From an uncultured Rhizobium sp. (lineage in GTDB: Bacteria; Pseudomonadota; Alphaproteobacteria; Rhizobiales; Rhizobiaceae): 64,000 bases of DNA. The stretch spans positions 310,001 through 374,000 of the forward strand of contig CAMFIE010000001.1 in assembly GCA_945952315.1 (NCBI GenBank), read 5' to 3'. The notes under the pieces were generated by a model that was not told where the DNA came from, did not search any database, and saw nothing but the letters and a program-made list of their open reading frames with translations. The first letter of the stretch is position 1. Every line of letters begins with the position of its first letter. Position numbers and translations under genes: made by a program. Of this stretch, positions 55,483-64,000 are shown piece after piece.

Positions 55483-56892
55483 TTACTTCCAGTCGCGGAT
55501 ATCGACGAAGTGACCGGCAACTGCTGCGGCAGCGGCCATCGCGGGCGAGACCAGATGGGTGCGGCCCTTGTAGCCCTGACGGCCTTCGAAGTTGCGGTTG
55601 GAGGTCGACGCGCAACGCTCGCCCGGCTTCAGCCGGTCGTCGTTCATTGCAAGACACATGGAACAGCCCGGCTCGCGCCATTCAAAACCGGCATCCTTGA
55701 AGATCTTGTCGAGGCCTTCGGCTTCCGCCTGCTCCTTCACGAGGCCGGAGCCCGGAACGACCATGGCGGAAACGGTGGAGGCGACCTTCCTGCCTTCGAT
55801 CACCTTTGCGGCTGCCCTCAGATCCTCGATGCGGCCGTTGGTGCAGGAGCCGATGAAGACGCGGTCGATCGCGATGTCGGTGATCTTCGTGCCCGGCTTC
55901 AGGCCCATGTAATCAAGTGCACGCCACTTGGAGGCACGCTTGGTTTCGTCCTGGATGTCATCCGGGTTCGGAACCACGCCCTGAACCGAAATCACGTCTT
56001 CGGGCGAGGAACCCCAGGAGACGATCGGCGGCAGGTTGGCGGCATCGAGAACGACAACGCGGTCGAAATGCGCGCCCTCATCGGTCTTCAGCGTCTTCCA
56101 GTAGTAAACGGCCTGATCCCAGGCTTCGCCCTGCGGCGCACGCGGCTTGCCCTTGATGTATTCGAAGGTCTTTTCGTCGGGTGCAATGAGACCGGCACGG
56201 GCGCCGCCCTCAATCGTCATGTTGCACACCGTCATACGGCCTTCCATCGACAGCGAGCGGATGGCTTCGCCTGCAAATTCGATCACGTGGCCGGTGCCGC
56301 CGGCTGTGCCGATTTCGCCGATGATGGCGAGAATGATATCCTTGGCGGTTACACCTTCCGGAAGCGTGCCATCAACACGCACCAGCATGTTCTTGGCCTT
56401 CTTCTGGATCAGGGTCTGGGTGGCAAGCACGTGCTCCACTTCCGATGTGCCGATGCCGTGCGCCAGCGCACCGAATGCACCATGGGTGGAAGTGTGGCTG
56501 TCGCCGCAGACGATGGTCATGCCCGGCAGGGTGAAGCCCTGTTCGGGGCCGACGATATGCACGATGCCCTGACGCTTGTCCTTTTCGGAATAATATTCGA
56601 CGCCGAATTCAGCGGCATTGTTGGCAAGCGCTTCCACCTGGATGCGGCTTTCCTCGTTCTTGATGCCGGTATGACGGTCGGGCGAGGTCGGCACATTGTG
56701 GTCGACCACGGCCAGCGTCTTCTGCGGTGCGCGCACCTTGCGGCCAGCCATGCGAAGACCTTCGAAGGCCTGCGGGCTTGTCACTTCATGCACGAGGTGA
56801 CGGTCGATATAGAGAAGGCAGGTGCCGTCTTCCTGCTGGTCCACCACGTGGTCGGCCCAGATCTTGTCGTAGAGAGTGCTCGGTGCGCTCAT
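55483..56892 (-). CDS. leuC: 3-isopropylmalate dehydratase, large subunit
   Basis: A 469-residue aconitase-family enzyme of leucine synthesis that isomerises 2- to 3-isopropylmalate together with LeuD. Cluster cysteines are visible in I-G-S-C-T-N-G-R (about 350) and C-S-M-C-L-A-M-N (about 410 and 413); substrate/cluster motifs [10 protein letters not shown] and V-D-H-N-V-P-T also match. leuD is not in this window. The region before it contains a small possible gene instead of a leucine-rich attenuator peptide. Confidence 0.96.
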   Translation of the reverse strand: MSAPSTLYDKIWADHVVDQQEDGTCLLYIDRHLVHEVTSPQAFEGLRMAGRKVRAPQKTLAVVDHNVPTSPDRHTGIKNEESRIQVEALANNAAEFGVEYYSEKDKRQGIVHIVGPEQGFTLPGMTIVCGDSHTSTHGAFGALAHGIGTSEVEHVLATQTLIQKKAKNMLVRVDGTLPEGVTAKDIILAIIGEIGTAGGTGHVIEFAGEAIRSLSMEGRMTVCNMTIEGGARAGLIAPDEKTFEYIKGKPRAPQGEAWDQAVYYWKTLKTDEGAHFDRVVVLDAANLPPIVSWGSSPEDVISVQGVVPNPDDIQDETKRASKWRALDYMGLKPGTKITDIAIDRVFIGSCTNGRIEDLRAAAKVIEGRKVASTVSAMVVPGSGLVKEQAEAEGLDKIFKDAGFEWREPGCSMCLAMNDDRLKPGERCASTSNRNFEGRQGYKGRTHLVSPAMAAAAAVAGHFVDIRDWK

Positions 56893-56960
56893 GGTTCACA
56901 TCCATCCAGTCGAGAATTGCGGAAATTGTTTTGCGGGCTCACCGCATGCGAAACGCCGGA

Positions 56961-57083
56961 TCAATGCGCGTGGCCGGTCACCGCGCCCGAGCAGAACGCG
57001 AAGAACCGGGCCGGCAGGCGCTTGTGGTCCTGCAGGATGATCGCCGTAAGGCGTGATCCGCTCGCGTAAGAGGTCGTTTCCAT
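56961..57083 (-). CDS. Possible small protein of 40 residues upstream of leuC
   Basis: ATG at 57083 to TGA at 56961, seven bases after AAGAGG, 68 bases before leuC on the same strand. The peptide begins M-E-T-T-S-Y-A-S-G-S and ends G-A-V-T-G-H-A-H. 34 of 40 codons end in G or C, as expected of real genes in this genome. It has only three leucines, none adjacent, so it does not look like a leucine attenuator leader. Function unknown; it may be a chance frame. Confidence 0.45.
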   Translation of the reverse strand: METTSYASGSRLTAIILQDHKRLPARFFAFCSGAVTGHAH

Positions 57084-57133
57084 GGAAAGGCCTCTTAGCA
57101 ACAAACCGGAGGAACGGCAACGGGAATCGCCGC

Positions 57134-57955
57134 TCAGCCGGTGTAGCGGCCGCGCATGCGTTTTTCAAAACCGCGCAGCAGGATCGAAAGCCCGATGGTC
57201 AGCATCAGATAGATGAAGGCGATGATCGAATAGGTCTCGAAGAAACGGAACGACCCCGAGGCATAGACCTTGCCCATCTGGGTAATGTCGGCAACGCCAA
57301 GCACCGAGACCAGAGAGCTGTCCTTGGTCATGGCCACGAAGTCATTGGAAAGCGGCGGAAAGATCACCCGGATCGCCTGCGGAAAGACGATCAGCCGGAA
57401 GCGCTGGCTGCGCGAAAGGCCAAGCGCCTTCGCCGCCTCGATCTGCCCCTTGTCCACCGACTGGATACCGGCGCGGAATATTTCGGCGATGAAGGGAGAG
57501 TAGCCAAGCCCGAGCGCAAAGATCGCCCGCCACATCAGCGACACGTCCCGGACAAGCAGCGTATCGAGAAGCCCGGCGCGGATCAGCGGTCCGGCCAGAA
57601 AATTATAGGCAGCAACCAGACCCGGCGCACCGACAAAGGCGATGTAGAACAGAAGCACCAGCACGGGCACACCGCGGAAGACTTCCACATAGAAGCGGGC
57701 CGTCTGGCGCAACACGACGCTGTTCGACAGACCGAGCAAGGCAATGCCGAGCCCCACGCAAAGCGCGATCGTATATCCGGCAATGGTCACGAAAATCGTG
57801 ATGCCGGTGCCGGTGATGACGGTGGTGAAAACCTGGGTGAAGATGCCGTTCACCGCAATCAGCACGGCAAGAACGGCACCGATCAGAAGGAGGGCGTAGA
57901 GCCAGTATGGCCTTTCGCCCGCCTCACTGCTTCCGGGAAGGGTCTGGAAGCTCAT
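57134..57955 (-). CDS. Polar amino-acid ABC transporter permease
   Basis: A 273-residue HisM/GlnP-type inner-membrane permease with about five to six membrane segments and the cytoplasmic EAA-type loop I-E-A-A-K-A-L-G-L-S at about 180-189, which contacts the ATPase. The partner binding protein is encoded 39 bases upstream on the same strand. No ATPase gene follows; leuC and the small frame come next. The importer must therefore borrow an ATPase or have it encoded elsewhere. Confidence 0.92.
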   Translation of the reverse strand: MSFQTLPGSSEAGERPYWLYALLLIGAVLAVLIAVNGIFTQVFTTVITGTGITIFVTIAGYTIALCVGLGIALLGLSNSVVLRQTARFYVEVFRGVPVLVLLFYIAFVGAPGLVAAYNFLAGPLIRAGLLDTLLVRDVSLMWRAIFALGLGYSPFIAEIFRAGIQSVDKGQIEAAKALGLSRSQRFRLIVFPQAIRVIFPPLSNDFVAMTKDSSLVSVLGVADITQMGKVYASGSFRFFETYSIIAFIYLMLTIGLSILLRGFEKRMRGRYTG

Positions 57956-57994
57956 GACGGTCTGAAACCGAGGAAACCGGTCATGTCAGACGCT

Positions 57995-58792
57995 TCACTC
58001 GCCCATCTTGTAGTCGAGGAACCACTTCTTGTTCAGCGCGTCGAGCGTGCCGTCCGCCTTCAGGGCGGCAATTGCGGCATTGACCGGCGCGACGAGATCG
58101 GAACCCTTTGGGAAGATGAAGCCGAAGTCTTCGGAGCCGAGCGGCCCGCCGATCAGCTTCAGGCCGCCGTTGGAGGCATCCACATAGCCCTTGCCCGCGG
58201 TGCCGTCGGTGAGAACCGTATCCACATCGCCTGCCTTCAGCGCCTGCACCGTTGCACCGAAGGTCTCGAACAGCTTGATGCGCGGGTTCTGCTCGTTGCC
58301 GTCGAGAATTTCATAGACAGCGGTATAGAAGGGCGTAGTGCCCGGCTGCGCGCCGACCAGACCGTCCTTGAAGGCAGCGAAGCTCTTTGCATCGGTGAAG
58401 CGGCTTTCATCGCCCCGCACCAGCATGAACTGCTCCGAGCGCATGTAAGGGTCGGAGAAGTCGACCTTTTCCTTGCGGTCTTCCTTGATGGTGATGCCCG
58501 TCATGCCGATATTGTACTGGCCGTCAGACACCGCCTGGATCATCGCATCCCAACTGGTGTTCTGGTATTCCACCTTGAAATTCAGTCGCTTGGCGATCTC
58601 GTTCATCGCATCATATTCCCAGCCGATCTGCTTGCCGGACTTCGGATCGATGAATTGCAGCGGCGGATAGGCATTTTCGGTGACCACGACCACGGTCTTG
58701 CCCTTGAGATCGGGCAGATCGGCAGCAAGCGCTGCGAGCGGGGCAAGAACGGCAGCGGCAAGACTCGCAAGTACGGTACGACGGAACAGCAT
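57995..58792 (-). CDS. Polar amino-acid ABC transporter periplasmic binding protein
   Basis: A 265-residue SBP_bac_3 receptor. Signal peptide at 1-23 (ends A-L-A-A). Mature protein has [25 protein letters not shown] and the [13 protein letters not shown] segment, all typical of lysine/arginine/glutamine-type binding proteins. The exact ligand cannot be read from the sequence. The start at 58792 is set by GGGAG seven bases upstream; a longer in-frame extension contains no family sequence. Confidence 0.92.
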   Translation of the reverse strand: MLFRRTVLASLAAAVLAPLAALAADLPDLKGKTVVVVTENAYPPLQFIDPKSGKQIGWEYDAMNEIAKRLNFKVEYQNTSWDAMIQAVSDGQYNIGMTGITIKEDRKEKVDFSDPYMRSEQFMLVRGDESRFTDAKSFAAFKDGLVGAQPGTTPFYTAVYEILDGNEQNPRIKLFETFGATVQALKAGDVDTVLTDGTAGKGYVDASNGGLKLIGGPLGSEDFGFIFPKGSDLVAPVNAAIAALKADGTLDALNKKWFLDYKMGE

Positions 58793-58885
58793 CGGCTTTC
58801 TCCCATTTCCTTGTTTTGCCGAGAAACTGTCACAGTTCGCTCCGCACTGGCAAGAGCAGGCGGTTGCCTGCGATGCTGCAAAAAC

Positions 58886-58913
58886 AAAAAAGGCGGCCCG
58901 AAGACCGCCTTTT
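58886..58913 (-). terminator. Intrinsic terminator of the rplS operon
   Basis: On the minus strand an 11-bp stem with one G-T pair and a TTCG loop (58888-58898 with 58903-58913) is followed by a T run, 21 bases after the rplS stop. Confidence 0.8.
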
Positions 58914-58934
58914 GCCAGAATATTTTTTCTGATC

Positions 58935-59426
58935 TTATTCGCCAGCGGCTTCGGCTGCGGCCTTCTCGGCGGCAAGCGCCTGTGCTGCTGCAACCTTTTC
59001 AGCCTCGATGCGGGCCTTTTCCTCGGCTACAGCGGCGCGCTCGGCGTCGTTCAGCTTGCGGGCGCGGGTGCCGGTGTTTTCGGAGATGCGGGCAGCCTTG
59101 CCGCGCAGGTCGCGCAGGTAGTAGAGCTTCGCGCGGCGAACCTTGCCACGGCGAACCACTTCAACGCCTTCGACCAGCGGAGAGTAAACCGGGAATACGC
59201 GCTCGACGCCTTCGCCGTAGGAGATCTTGCGAACGGTGAAGCTCTCGTTGAGGCCGCCACCGGAACGGGCGATGCAAACGCCTTCATAGGCCTGCACGCG
59301 GGTACGGTTGCCTTCCGTCACGCGGACGTTGACACGAACGGTGTCGCCCGGGGAGAAGTCGGGAAGCGAGCGCTTGGCTTCGATCTTGGCGGCCTGTTCG
59401 GCTTCCAGCTGCTGAATGATGTTCAT
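58935..59426 (-). CDS. rplS: 50S ribosomal protein L19
   Basis: A 163-residue large-subunit protein at the 30S-50S interface. The core is recognisable by [10 protein letters not shown], the [11 protein letters not shown] segment and [11 protein letters not shown]. It has a C-terminal extension of about 45 residues rich in Ala, Glu and Lys, longer than E. coli L19 (115 residues) but common in rhizobia. Start M-N-I-I-Q-Q at 59426 has AAAGG upstream. A small frame ends on this start codon. Confidence 0.96.
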   Translation of the reverse strand: MNIIQQLEAEQAAKIEAKRSLPDFSPGDTVRVNVRVTEGNRTRVQAYEGVCIARSGGGLNESFTVRKISYGEGVERVFPVYSPLVEGVEVVRRGKVRRAKLYYLRDLRGKAARISENTGTRARKLNDAERAAVAEEKARIEAEKVAAAQALAAEKAAAEAAGE

Positions 59427-59539
59427 TGGTCCAACCTTTCGAATTTCTTCTGAAACAGCCAGAGCGCCCAACGTCGGATCATCGGCACAAGGCCTTTGTA
59501 ACCGTGCAGCCTTGAGGGCCACAGGAGCGGATTCGCCAT
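59423..59539 (-). CDS. Possible 38-residue leader peptide overlapping rplS start
   Basis: ATG at 59539 to TGA at 59425-59423; the stop overlaps the rplS ATG in the form ATGA, the arrangement of translational coupling. The peptide starts M-A-N-P-L-L-W-P and ends [12 protein letters not shown], with four Trp and many basic residues. 27 of 38 codons end in G or C. There is no clear ribosome-binding site. It fills most of the unusual 203-base gap between trmD and rplS. It may be a leader peptide or chance. Confidence 0.35.
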   Translation of the reverse strand: MANPLLWPSRLHGYKGLVPMIRRWALWLFQKKFERLDQ

Positions 59540-59629
59540 TCTTTGTTTGCTGGCAGACGGGGATAACCCATTTCCGAGGGCGCCAATACAGCAAAACCAG
59601 CCGCTTGTCACCCCCGACGGACAAGGTTT

Positions 59630-60316
59630 TTAGCGCTTTGATGGCTCCAGCAGATCGGGTCTGCGTTCCTTCGTGAGCTTCAGCGCCTCTTCCTCGCGCC
59701 AGCGATCAATCGCGGCATGATTGCCGGAGGTGAGCACCGCCGGAATTTCCCGCCCCTCGAAGACTTGCGGACGCGTATAGTGCGGATGCTCGAGCATGCC
59801 GCCCTCGAAGCTTTCGTGGGTGCCAGAAAGCGCATTGCCCATCACGCCCGGCAGGATGCGGATAATGGCATCGAGCAGGATCAGGGCCGCCGGTTCTCCT
59901 CCGGAGAGGATGTAGTCGCCGATGGAGATTTCCTCGAGTTCCCGCGCCTCGATCACCCGCTGGTCAACGCCCTCGAAGCGGCCGCAGACGATCACCACGC
60001 CGTCGCCCCCGGCAAGCTCTCGCACCCTTGCCTGGGTCAATGGGCGGCCGCGCGGGCTCATCAGCAGCCGCGGGCGGCTGTCTTCGCCGAGGCTGTCGAT
60101 GGCGCTTGCGAGAATATCGGGTTTGAGCACCATGCCCGCGCCACCGCCTGCGGGCGTATCATCCACCGTCCGGTGGCGGTCATGGGCGAAATCCCGGATC
60201 TGCACCGTCTCCAGCGACCAGTCACCCCGCTCCAGTGCCTTGCCGGAGAGGGACTGGCCAAGATGGCCGGGGAACATGTCCGGATAGAGGGTGAGAATGC
60301 TTGCCCGGAAGCTCAA
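59630..60316 (-). CDS. trmD: tRNA (guanine-N1)-methyltransferase
   Basis: A 228-residue SPOUT-family enzyme that methylates G37 of tRNAs to prevent frameshifting. The AdoMet-binding trefoil knot is formed by [12 protein letters not shown] at about 130-141 and the G-R-F-E-G-V-D-Q-R motif at about 111-119; [13 protein letters not shown] near 52-64 is also conserved. Its start overlaps the rimM stop by four bases. The order rpsP-rimM-trmD-rplS is the standard bacterial operon. Confidence 0.96.
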   Translation of the reverse strand: MSFRASILTLYPDMFPGHLGQSLSGKALERGDWSLETVQIRDFAHDRHRTVDDTPAGGGAGMVLKPDILASAIDSLGEDSRPRLLMSPRGRPLTQARVRELAGGDGVVIVCGRFEGVDQRVIEARELEEISIGDYILSGGEPAALILLDAIIRILPGVMGNALSGTHESFEGGMLEHPHYTRPQVFEGREIPAVLTSGNHAAIDRWREEEALKLTKERRPDLLEPSKR

Positions 60317-60888
60317 GGCGCATCACTCCCCGGCTTCTTGCGATTGGCTTTCGGCAGCGGGCTCGCCGGTTCTTCCACCAGTCCGGCCGCGACCGGATCA
60401 ACCAGCATGCGGCCCGCCTCGAGATCGATTTCAAGGACGGCGGCTTCGGAAAAGGGAATGAGCACCGGTCTGCGGCCGGCACCTTTGAGCTCCAGCAGGT
60501 CGCCGGCGCCGAAATCGAAGATCGCGGTCACATGACCATAGGATTTGCCCGTGGCATCCACTGCTTCCAGCCCTTCGAGATCGGCAAAGAAGAATTCGTC
60601 GTCATCGAGCTCGTCGTCAGGCAGATTGGCCCGGTCGATGAACAGTTCGAGACCGTTCAGCGTTTCGGCTGCATTGCGGTCATTGATGCCGCGAAAGCGC
60701 ACGATCACCACATTCTTCGCTTCCCGGATATCGAGGATCTCGAAGACGCGGCCATCCTGCGCATGCAGATGTCCGTAATCGCCAAGTGCGGTCGGATCAT
60801 CCGTATAGGATTTCACCCGCACTTCGCCGCGCAGGCCCTGTGCCGCACCGATGGTGGCGATGAGAACGGGGTTTTCCAGTGTTGCCAT
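60313..60888 (-). CDS. rimM: 16S rRNA-processing protein RimM
   Basis: A 191-residue assembly factor of the 30S subunit that binds S19. The N-terminal RimM domain (about 7-85) starts [19 protein letters not shown]; the C-terminal PRC-barrel (about 95-165) contains the acidic D-D-E-L-D-D-D-E-F and the I-P-F segment. The Pro/Lys-rich tail overlaps trmD. The ribosome-binding site of the start at 60888 is weak; upstream in-frame ATGs have no family sequence. Confidence 0.94.
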   Translation of the reverse strand: MATLENPVLIATIGAAQGLRGEVRVKSYTDDPTALGDYGHLHAQDGRVFEILDIREAKNVVIVRFRGINDRNAAETLNGLELFIDRANLPDDELDDDEFFFADLEGLEAVDATGKSYGHVTAIFDFGAGDLLELKGAGRRPVLIPFSEAAVLEIDLEAGRMLVDPVAAGLVEEPASPLPKANRKKPGSDAP

Positions 60889-60913
60889 GTGTCGGTCCAG
60901 AAAGGTCAGAATG

Positions 60914-60945
60914 GAAAACGGGCGGCATGCTGCCATGCCGCCCGT
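60914..60945 (-). terminator. Hairpin with T run between rpsP and rimM (possible attenuator)
   Basis: A perfect 11-bp stem ACGGGCGGCAT / ATGCCGCCCGT with a six-base loop (60918-60945); on the minus strand it continues into TTTTCC. It lies 24 bases after the rpsP stop inside the operon, so it may be a partial terminator that sets more rpsP than rimM-trmD-rplS mRNA. Confidence 0.6.
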
Positions 60946-60968
60946 CAATGTCCGGAAAGGACAGACGC

Positions 60969-61331
60969 TTATTCAGCGGCAGCAGCAGCGGCTTCTTCAG
61001 CCTTCTGCTTCTTTTCGGCAGCGCGCTCGAGAGCCTTCTTGCCCGGCTTTGCCTTTTCCGGGTTGGAGCGGGCCGGACGCTTGGACAGGCCAGCCTGATC
61101 GAGGAAGCGCAGGACGCGGTCGGTCGGCTGGGCGCCGTTGTCGAGCCAGTGCTTGATGCGGTCGGCGTTCAGTTCGACGCGGGCTGCATCGTCCTTGCCG
61201 AGCATCGGGTTCCAGGAGCCGAGCTTCTCGAGGAAGCGGCCATCGCGCGGCGAACGGGCGTCGGCAACAACGATGTGGTAGTACGGGCGCTTCTTGGAAC
61301 CACCGCGGGCGAGACGGATTTTCAGGGACAT
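60969..61331 (-). CDS. rpsP: 30S ribosomal protein S16
   Basis: A 120-residue small-subunit protein starting [18 protein letters not shown], the S16 signature, with [10 protein letters not shown] and the W-L-x-N-G-A-Q-P-T segment. It carries an Ala/Lys/Glu-rich C-terminal extension of about 35 residues, as in other rhizobia. It follows the chorismate mutase gene by 38 bases and AAGGAG precedes the start. Confidence 0.97.
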   Translation of the reverse strand: MSLKIRLARGGSKKRPYYHIVVADARSPRDGRFLEKLGSWNPMLGKDDAARVELNADRIKHWLDNGAQPTDRVLRFLDQAGLSKRPARSNPEKAKPGKKALERAAEKKQKAEEAAAAAAE

Positions 61332-61369
61332 GGGTTTACTCCTTCAAGATTGGTCTGTCCGCCTGGTCT

Positions 61370-61693
61370 TCAGGCGGGTTGTTGGTTCTGGCTGCTGAGA
61401 TTGGCAGCAATGGCTTCATGGTGCCGGATGACTTCCTTGATGATGAAGTTCAGGAACTTCTCGGCGAAATCCGGGTCCAGATTCGCTTCCTTCGCCAGAC
61501 GGCGGAGGCGGGAAATCTGGTATTCCTCGCGCGCCGGGTCTGCCGGCGGCAATTCGTGGGTGGCCTTCAGCACGCCAACGGCCTGGGTGCAGCGAAAGCG
61601 TTCGGCCAGCATGTGCACCAGCGCGGCATCGATATTGTCGATCGACTGGCGGTAACCGGCGAGCAGTTGCTTGACATCAGGCGTGTTCGTCAT
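61370..61693 (-). CDS. Chorismate mutase (AroQ type)
   Basis: A 107-residue all-helical enzyme converting chorismate to prephenate for phenylalanine and tyrosine synthesis. Features are the N-terminal Y-R-Q-S-I-D-N-I-D-A-A-L helix, R-F-R-C-T-Q-A-V-G near 32-40 supplying active-site Arg, the L-P-P-A-D-P-A-R-E segment and a C-terminal helix with I-I-K-E-V-I-R-H-H. It is placed between ffh and rpsP, 13 bases after ffh, an arrangement found in many Rhizobiales and apparently without metabolic logic. Confidence 0.92.
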   Translation of the reverse strand: MTNTPDVKQLLAGYRQSIDNIDAALVHMLAERFRCTQAVGVLKATHELPPADPAREEYQISRLRRLAKEANLDPDFAEKFLNFIIKEVIRHHEAIAANLSSQNQQPA

Positions 61694-61706
61694 CGGCCCT
61701 TATCCC

Positions 61707-63263
61707 TCACTTCTTCTTCGGCAGGCCGGGAAGACCCGGAAAACCGCCGCCAAGGCCGGGCAGCTTCGGCGCGCCGCCAAGACCCGGAAGGCCCGGCATC
61801 GAACCCGGCTTCATCAGGCCGGAGGCTTCCGCCTGCTTGGCGATCGCCTCGAGCTGCTTGGGGTCCATGCTGGAAAGGTCCGGCATGCCGCCGCCCATCA
61901 TGCCACCCAGCCCCATCTTGTTGGCAAGGCCGCCCATCATCTGCTTCATCATGCCGCCCTTGCCCTTGCCGCCCATCATTTTCATCATGTCGGCCATCTG
62001 GCGGTGCATTTTCAGAAGCTTGTTGATATCGGCGGCATCGGTGCCGGAACCGGCGGCGATGCGCTTCTTGCGCGAATGCTTGAGCATGTCGGGATTGGCG
62101 CGCTCGGCCTTGGTCATCGAGGAAATGATCGCGAGCTGGCGCTTGAACAGGCCGTCATCCAGACCGGCGGCGGCCATCTTGTCCTTCATGCCGGACATGC
62201 CGGGCATAAGCCCCATGATGCCGCCCATGCCACCGAGCTTCTGCATCTGCTTCAGCTGGTCGGCAAGATCGTTGAGGTCGAACTTGCCCTTGGCCATCTT
62301 GGCGGCCATGGCGGCTGCCTTCTCGGCATCGATGGATTCGGCCGCCTTTTCAACAAGCGCGACGATATCGCCCATGCCGAGAATACGGTCGGCGATACGG
62401 CGGGGATGGAACTCGTCGAGTTCCCCCATCTTTTCGCCGGTGCCGATCAGCTTTACCGGCTTGCCGGTGATGGCGCGCATCGAAAGGGCGGCACCGCCGC
62501 GGCCATCGCCGTCCATGCGGGTGAGAACAAGGCCGGTAATGCCGACGCGCTCATCGAAGGAGCGGGCAAGGTTCACCGCGTCCTGACCGGTCAGACTGTC
62601 GGCGACGAGCAGGATTTCATGCGGGTTTGCACGCCGCTTGATCTCCGCCATTTCCTGCATCAGCGGTTCATCGATATGGGTCCGACCGGCGGTGTCGAGG
62701 ATCACCACATCATGGCCGCCAAGCTTTGCGGCCTGCACGGCGCGCGAGGCGATCTCTTCCGGCGACTGGCCGGCGATCACCGGCAGCGTGTCGATACCGG
62801 TCTGAACGCCAAGCTGGCGCAGCTGCTCCTGCGCGGCCGGGCGGCGGGTATCGAGCGAGGCCATCAGCACCTTGCGGCGCTCGCGGTTGACCAGCCGGTT
62901 GGCAATCTTGGCGGTGGTCGTGGTCTTGCCCGAACCCTGAAGGCCGACCATCATGATCACAACCGGGGCAGGTGCGTTGACATCGATGGAAACGCCTTCC
63001 GAGCCAAGCATCTCCACCAGTTCATCGTGAACGATCTTCACGACCATCTGGCCGGGCTTGATGCTCTTCAGGATTTCAGCGCCGACCGCTTTCTCCCGCA
63101 CCTTGTCGGTGAAGGCGCGCACCACTTCCAGTGCCACGTCGGCCTCCAGAAGCGCGCGGCGAACCTCCCGCAGGGCGGCGGAAACATCGGCTTCCGACAG
63201 CGCGCCACGGCCAGTCAGTCCATTCAGAATGGAACCAAGACGGTCCTGGAGGTTTTCAAACAT
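61707..63263 (-). CDS. ffh: Signal recognition particle protein Ffh
   Basis: A 518-residue GTPase that binds signal sequences and SRP RNA and targets ribosomes to the membrane with FtsY. The N domain spans about 1-85, the G domain about 95-295 with G-L-Q-G-S-G-K-T-T-T at 107-116, D-T-A-G-R-T-H near 190 and G-T-G-E-K near 272-276. The Met-rich M domain (about 320-450) and an unusually Met/Gly/Pro-rich tail (about 440-518) follow. First gene of the minus-strand cluster ending with rplS. Confidence 0.97.
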   Translation of the reverse strand: MFENLQDRLGSILNGLTGRGALSEADVSAALREVRRALLEADVALEVVRAFTDKVREKAVGAEILKSIKPGQMVVKIVHDELVEMLGSEGVSIDVNAPAPVVIMMVGLQGSGKTTTTAKIANRLVNRERRKVLMASLDTRRPAAQEQLRQLGVQTGIDTLPVIAGQSPEEIASRAVQAAKLGGHDVVILDTAGRTHIDEPLMQEMAEIKRRANPHEILLVADSLTGQDAVNLARSFDERVGITGLVLTRMDGDGRGGAALSMRAITGKPVKLIGTGEKMGELDEFHPRRIADRILGMGDIVALVEKAAESIDAEKAAAMAAKMAKGKFDLNDLADQLKQMQKLGGMGGIMGLMPGMSGMKDKMAAAGLDDGLFKRQLAIISSMTKAERANPDMLKHSRKKRIAAGSGTDAADINKLLKMHRQMADMMKMMGGKGKGGMMKQMMGGLANKMGLGGMMGGGMPDLSSMDPKQLEAIAKQAEASGLMKPGSMPGLPGLGGAPKLPGLGGGFPGLPGLPKKK

Positions 63264-63598
63264 GGCCTTTTCCTTCGTGACGTTTCCGGATTTTCAAGGG
63301 AAACGTTGGCATTCCCGCGCCGGAAAACAAGACCAAAGCCGTTTGGCACCCGAGGGCGCATCGCGCTGTCGGGTGTTGACCTCCGGGATCTGTTTATACC
63401 ATTTCGGGTCCCGGTCGGTGGCTCGGAGTCTGAAGCTCGTCGCTGAATTGGGTGCTTAAGATACCAAAGGCGATGAAAAGTCAAGCGCTGCGGGCATGGA
63501 GCGTAACTTTTGGTATCGTGAAAGCTTCTCGACGCACCCTTGAAATGGAAGCGCCGCAACAGCACTTCATGCATCAGGCAATAACGGAATTGAGATTG
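63264..63598. other. 335-base divergent region between ffh and the last gene
   Basis: No gene is supported. A 9-bp inverted repeat, GATACCAAA at 63460-63468 and TTTGGTATC at 63509-63517, is separated by 40 bases and could be a looping operator pair or a large hairpin. A possible TTGACC box at 63375 has no well-placed -10 partner. Confidence 0.45.
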
Positions 63599-64000
63599 AT
63601 GGTTTCCTTCTTCAAGACGCGCAATCCCTACTACCACGGACCGGAAAGCAATCACTTCGACGGACTGCGGTTTTTCAACCCGGGTGGCGTGGAGCCGGGA
63701 ACCTTCAAGGATCTGATGCGCTGGCAGTTCGGCAGCGACCGGCGGGCGAACTGGCCGAAATTTCGCGAAAGCCCTTTCGGAAGCGCGCGGCCTGAACCGG
63801 CCGTCGACGACTTGCGGGTGACGATGGTCGGCCATGCGACACTTCTGATCCAGGTGAGCGGCCTCAATATCCTCACCGATCCGGTCTGGTCCGAGCGCAC
63901 GAGCCCCGTGCCCTTTGCCGGTCCGAAGCGGGTGATGCAGCCCGGCATCACCTTTGAGCTTCTGCCGAAGATCCATTATGTGATCGTGACGCACAATCAT
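63599..64000 (+). CDS. Metallo-beta-lactamase-fold hydrolase, N-terminal part (3' end outside window)
   Basis: An open frame of 134 codons running off the end of the window. It begins M-V-S-F-F-K-T-R-N-P-Y-Y and has M-V-G-H-A-T-L-L-I-Q, then I-L-T-D-P-V-W-S-E-R, and ends at V-T-H-N-H, the first part of the metal-binding HxHxDH motif. This order matches the UlaG/RomA/NAPE-PLD-like group of MBL-fold enzymes. In-frame ATGs at 63545 and 63569 are alternative starts; none has a clear ribosome-binding site. The substrate is unknown. Confidence 0.85.
   Translation, partial: MVSFFKTRNPYYHGPESNHFDGLRFFNPGGVEPGTFKDLMRWQFGSDRRANWPKFRESPFGSARPEPAVDDLRVTMVGHATLLIQVSGLNILTDPVWSERTSPVPFAGPKRVMQPGITFELLPKIHYVIVTHNH

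Overview
The window looks like a chromosomal segment of an alphaproteobacterium of the Rhizobiaceae (Rhizobium / Agrobacterium / Sinorhizobium group). The signs are high G+C, a cyclic beta-1,2-glucan synthase and exporter pair (ndvB/ndvA), a PhaR-PhaA-PhaB polyhydroxybutyrate locus, an RpoH2-type sigma factor, a MucR-free but CarD-containing housekeeping set, and a gene order that, as I remember it, resembles the Sinorhizobium meliloti chromosome around ndvA-pyc-ispG-rpmF-pha-rpoH2. The genus cannot be fixed from sequence alone. I see no insertion sequence, prophage, integrase or CRISPR array; nearly everything is core genome.

Layout. 1-5.2 kb: 3' part of ndvB and convergent ndvA. 5.5-11.4 kb: a LuxR-type regulator with an intact acyl-homoserine-lactone pocket, pyruvate carboxylase and an MFS transporter. 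11.5-16.1 kb: ispG-hisC, ispA, mtgA, rpmF. 16.2-19.1 kb: phaR divergent from phaA-phaB. 19.1-19.9 kb: an 883-base non-coding stretch with three diverged copies of a hairpin repeat. 19.9-28.1 kb: SUV3-like helicase plus S4 protein, mogA, fdxA, carD, rpoH2 and an M48 lipoprotein peptidase. 28.2-32.5 kb: thiBPQ under a TPP riboswitch, divergent from thiN. 32.5-41.7 kb: ABC-F ATPase, chemoreceptor, MoxR ATPase, metA, GNAT, VWA protein, aldose epimerase. 41.7-46 kb: a GreA-like protein, tRNA-Gly, prolyl-editing protein, thioredoxin/TPR protein, LON-domain protein, Trm112-like protein. 45.2-49.4 kb (minus): ftsK-lolA-xthA. 49.6-55.4 kb: amtB with a sigma-54 promoter but no glnK, tesB, a UbiH-type monooxygenase, a response regulator with a cyclic-nucleotide-binding protein, a YkuD-type protein. 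55.5-63.3 kb (minus): ffh-chorismate mutase-rpsP-rimM-trmD-rplS, an amino-acid ABC receptor and permease, leuC. 63.6 kb to the end: start of a metallo-beta-lactamase-fold protein.

Functional links. Thiamine import (ThiBPQ), its pyrophosphorylation (ThiN) and TPP sensing sit within 4.3 kb. PhaA and PhaB turn acetyl-CoA into hydroxybutyryl-CoA while PhaR probably senses the polymer; Pyc supplies oxaloacetate against the same acetyl-CoA pool. rpoH2 has a candidate EcfG (general stress sigma) promoter, placing this RpoH downstream of the general stress response.

No wholly new multi-gene system is evident. The least explained signals are: three hairpin repeats before the helicase gene; a cluster of four identical heptamers before pyc; two small unlisted reading frames (40 codons before leuC, 38 codons overlapping the rplS start); the orphan LuxR; and amtB lacking glnK.
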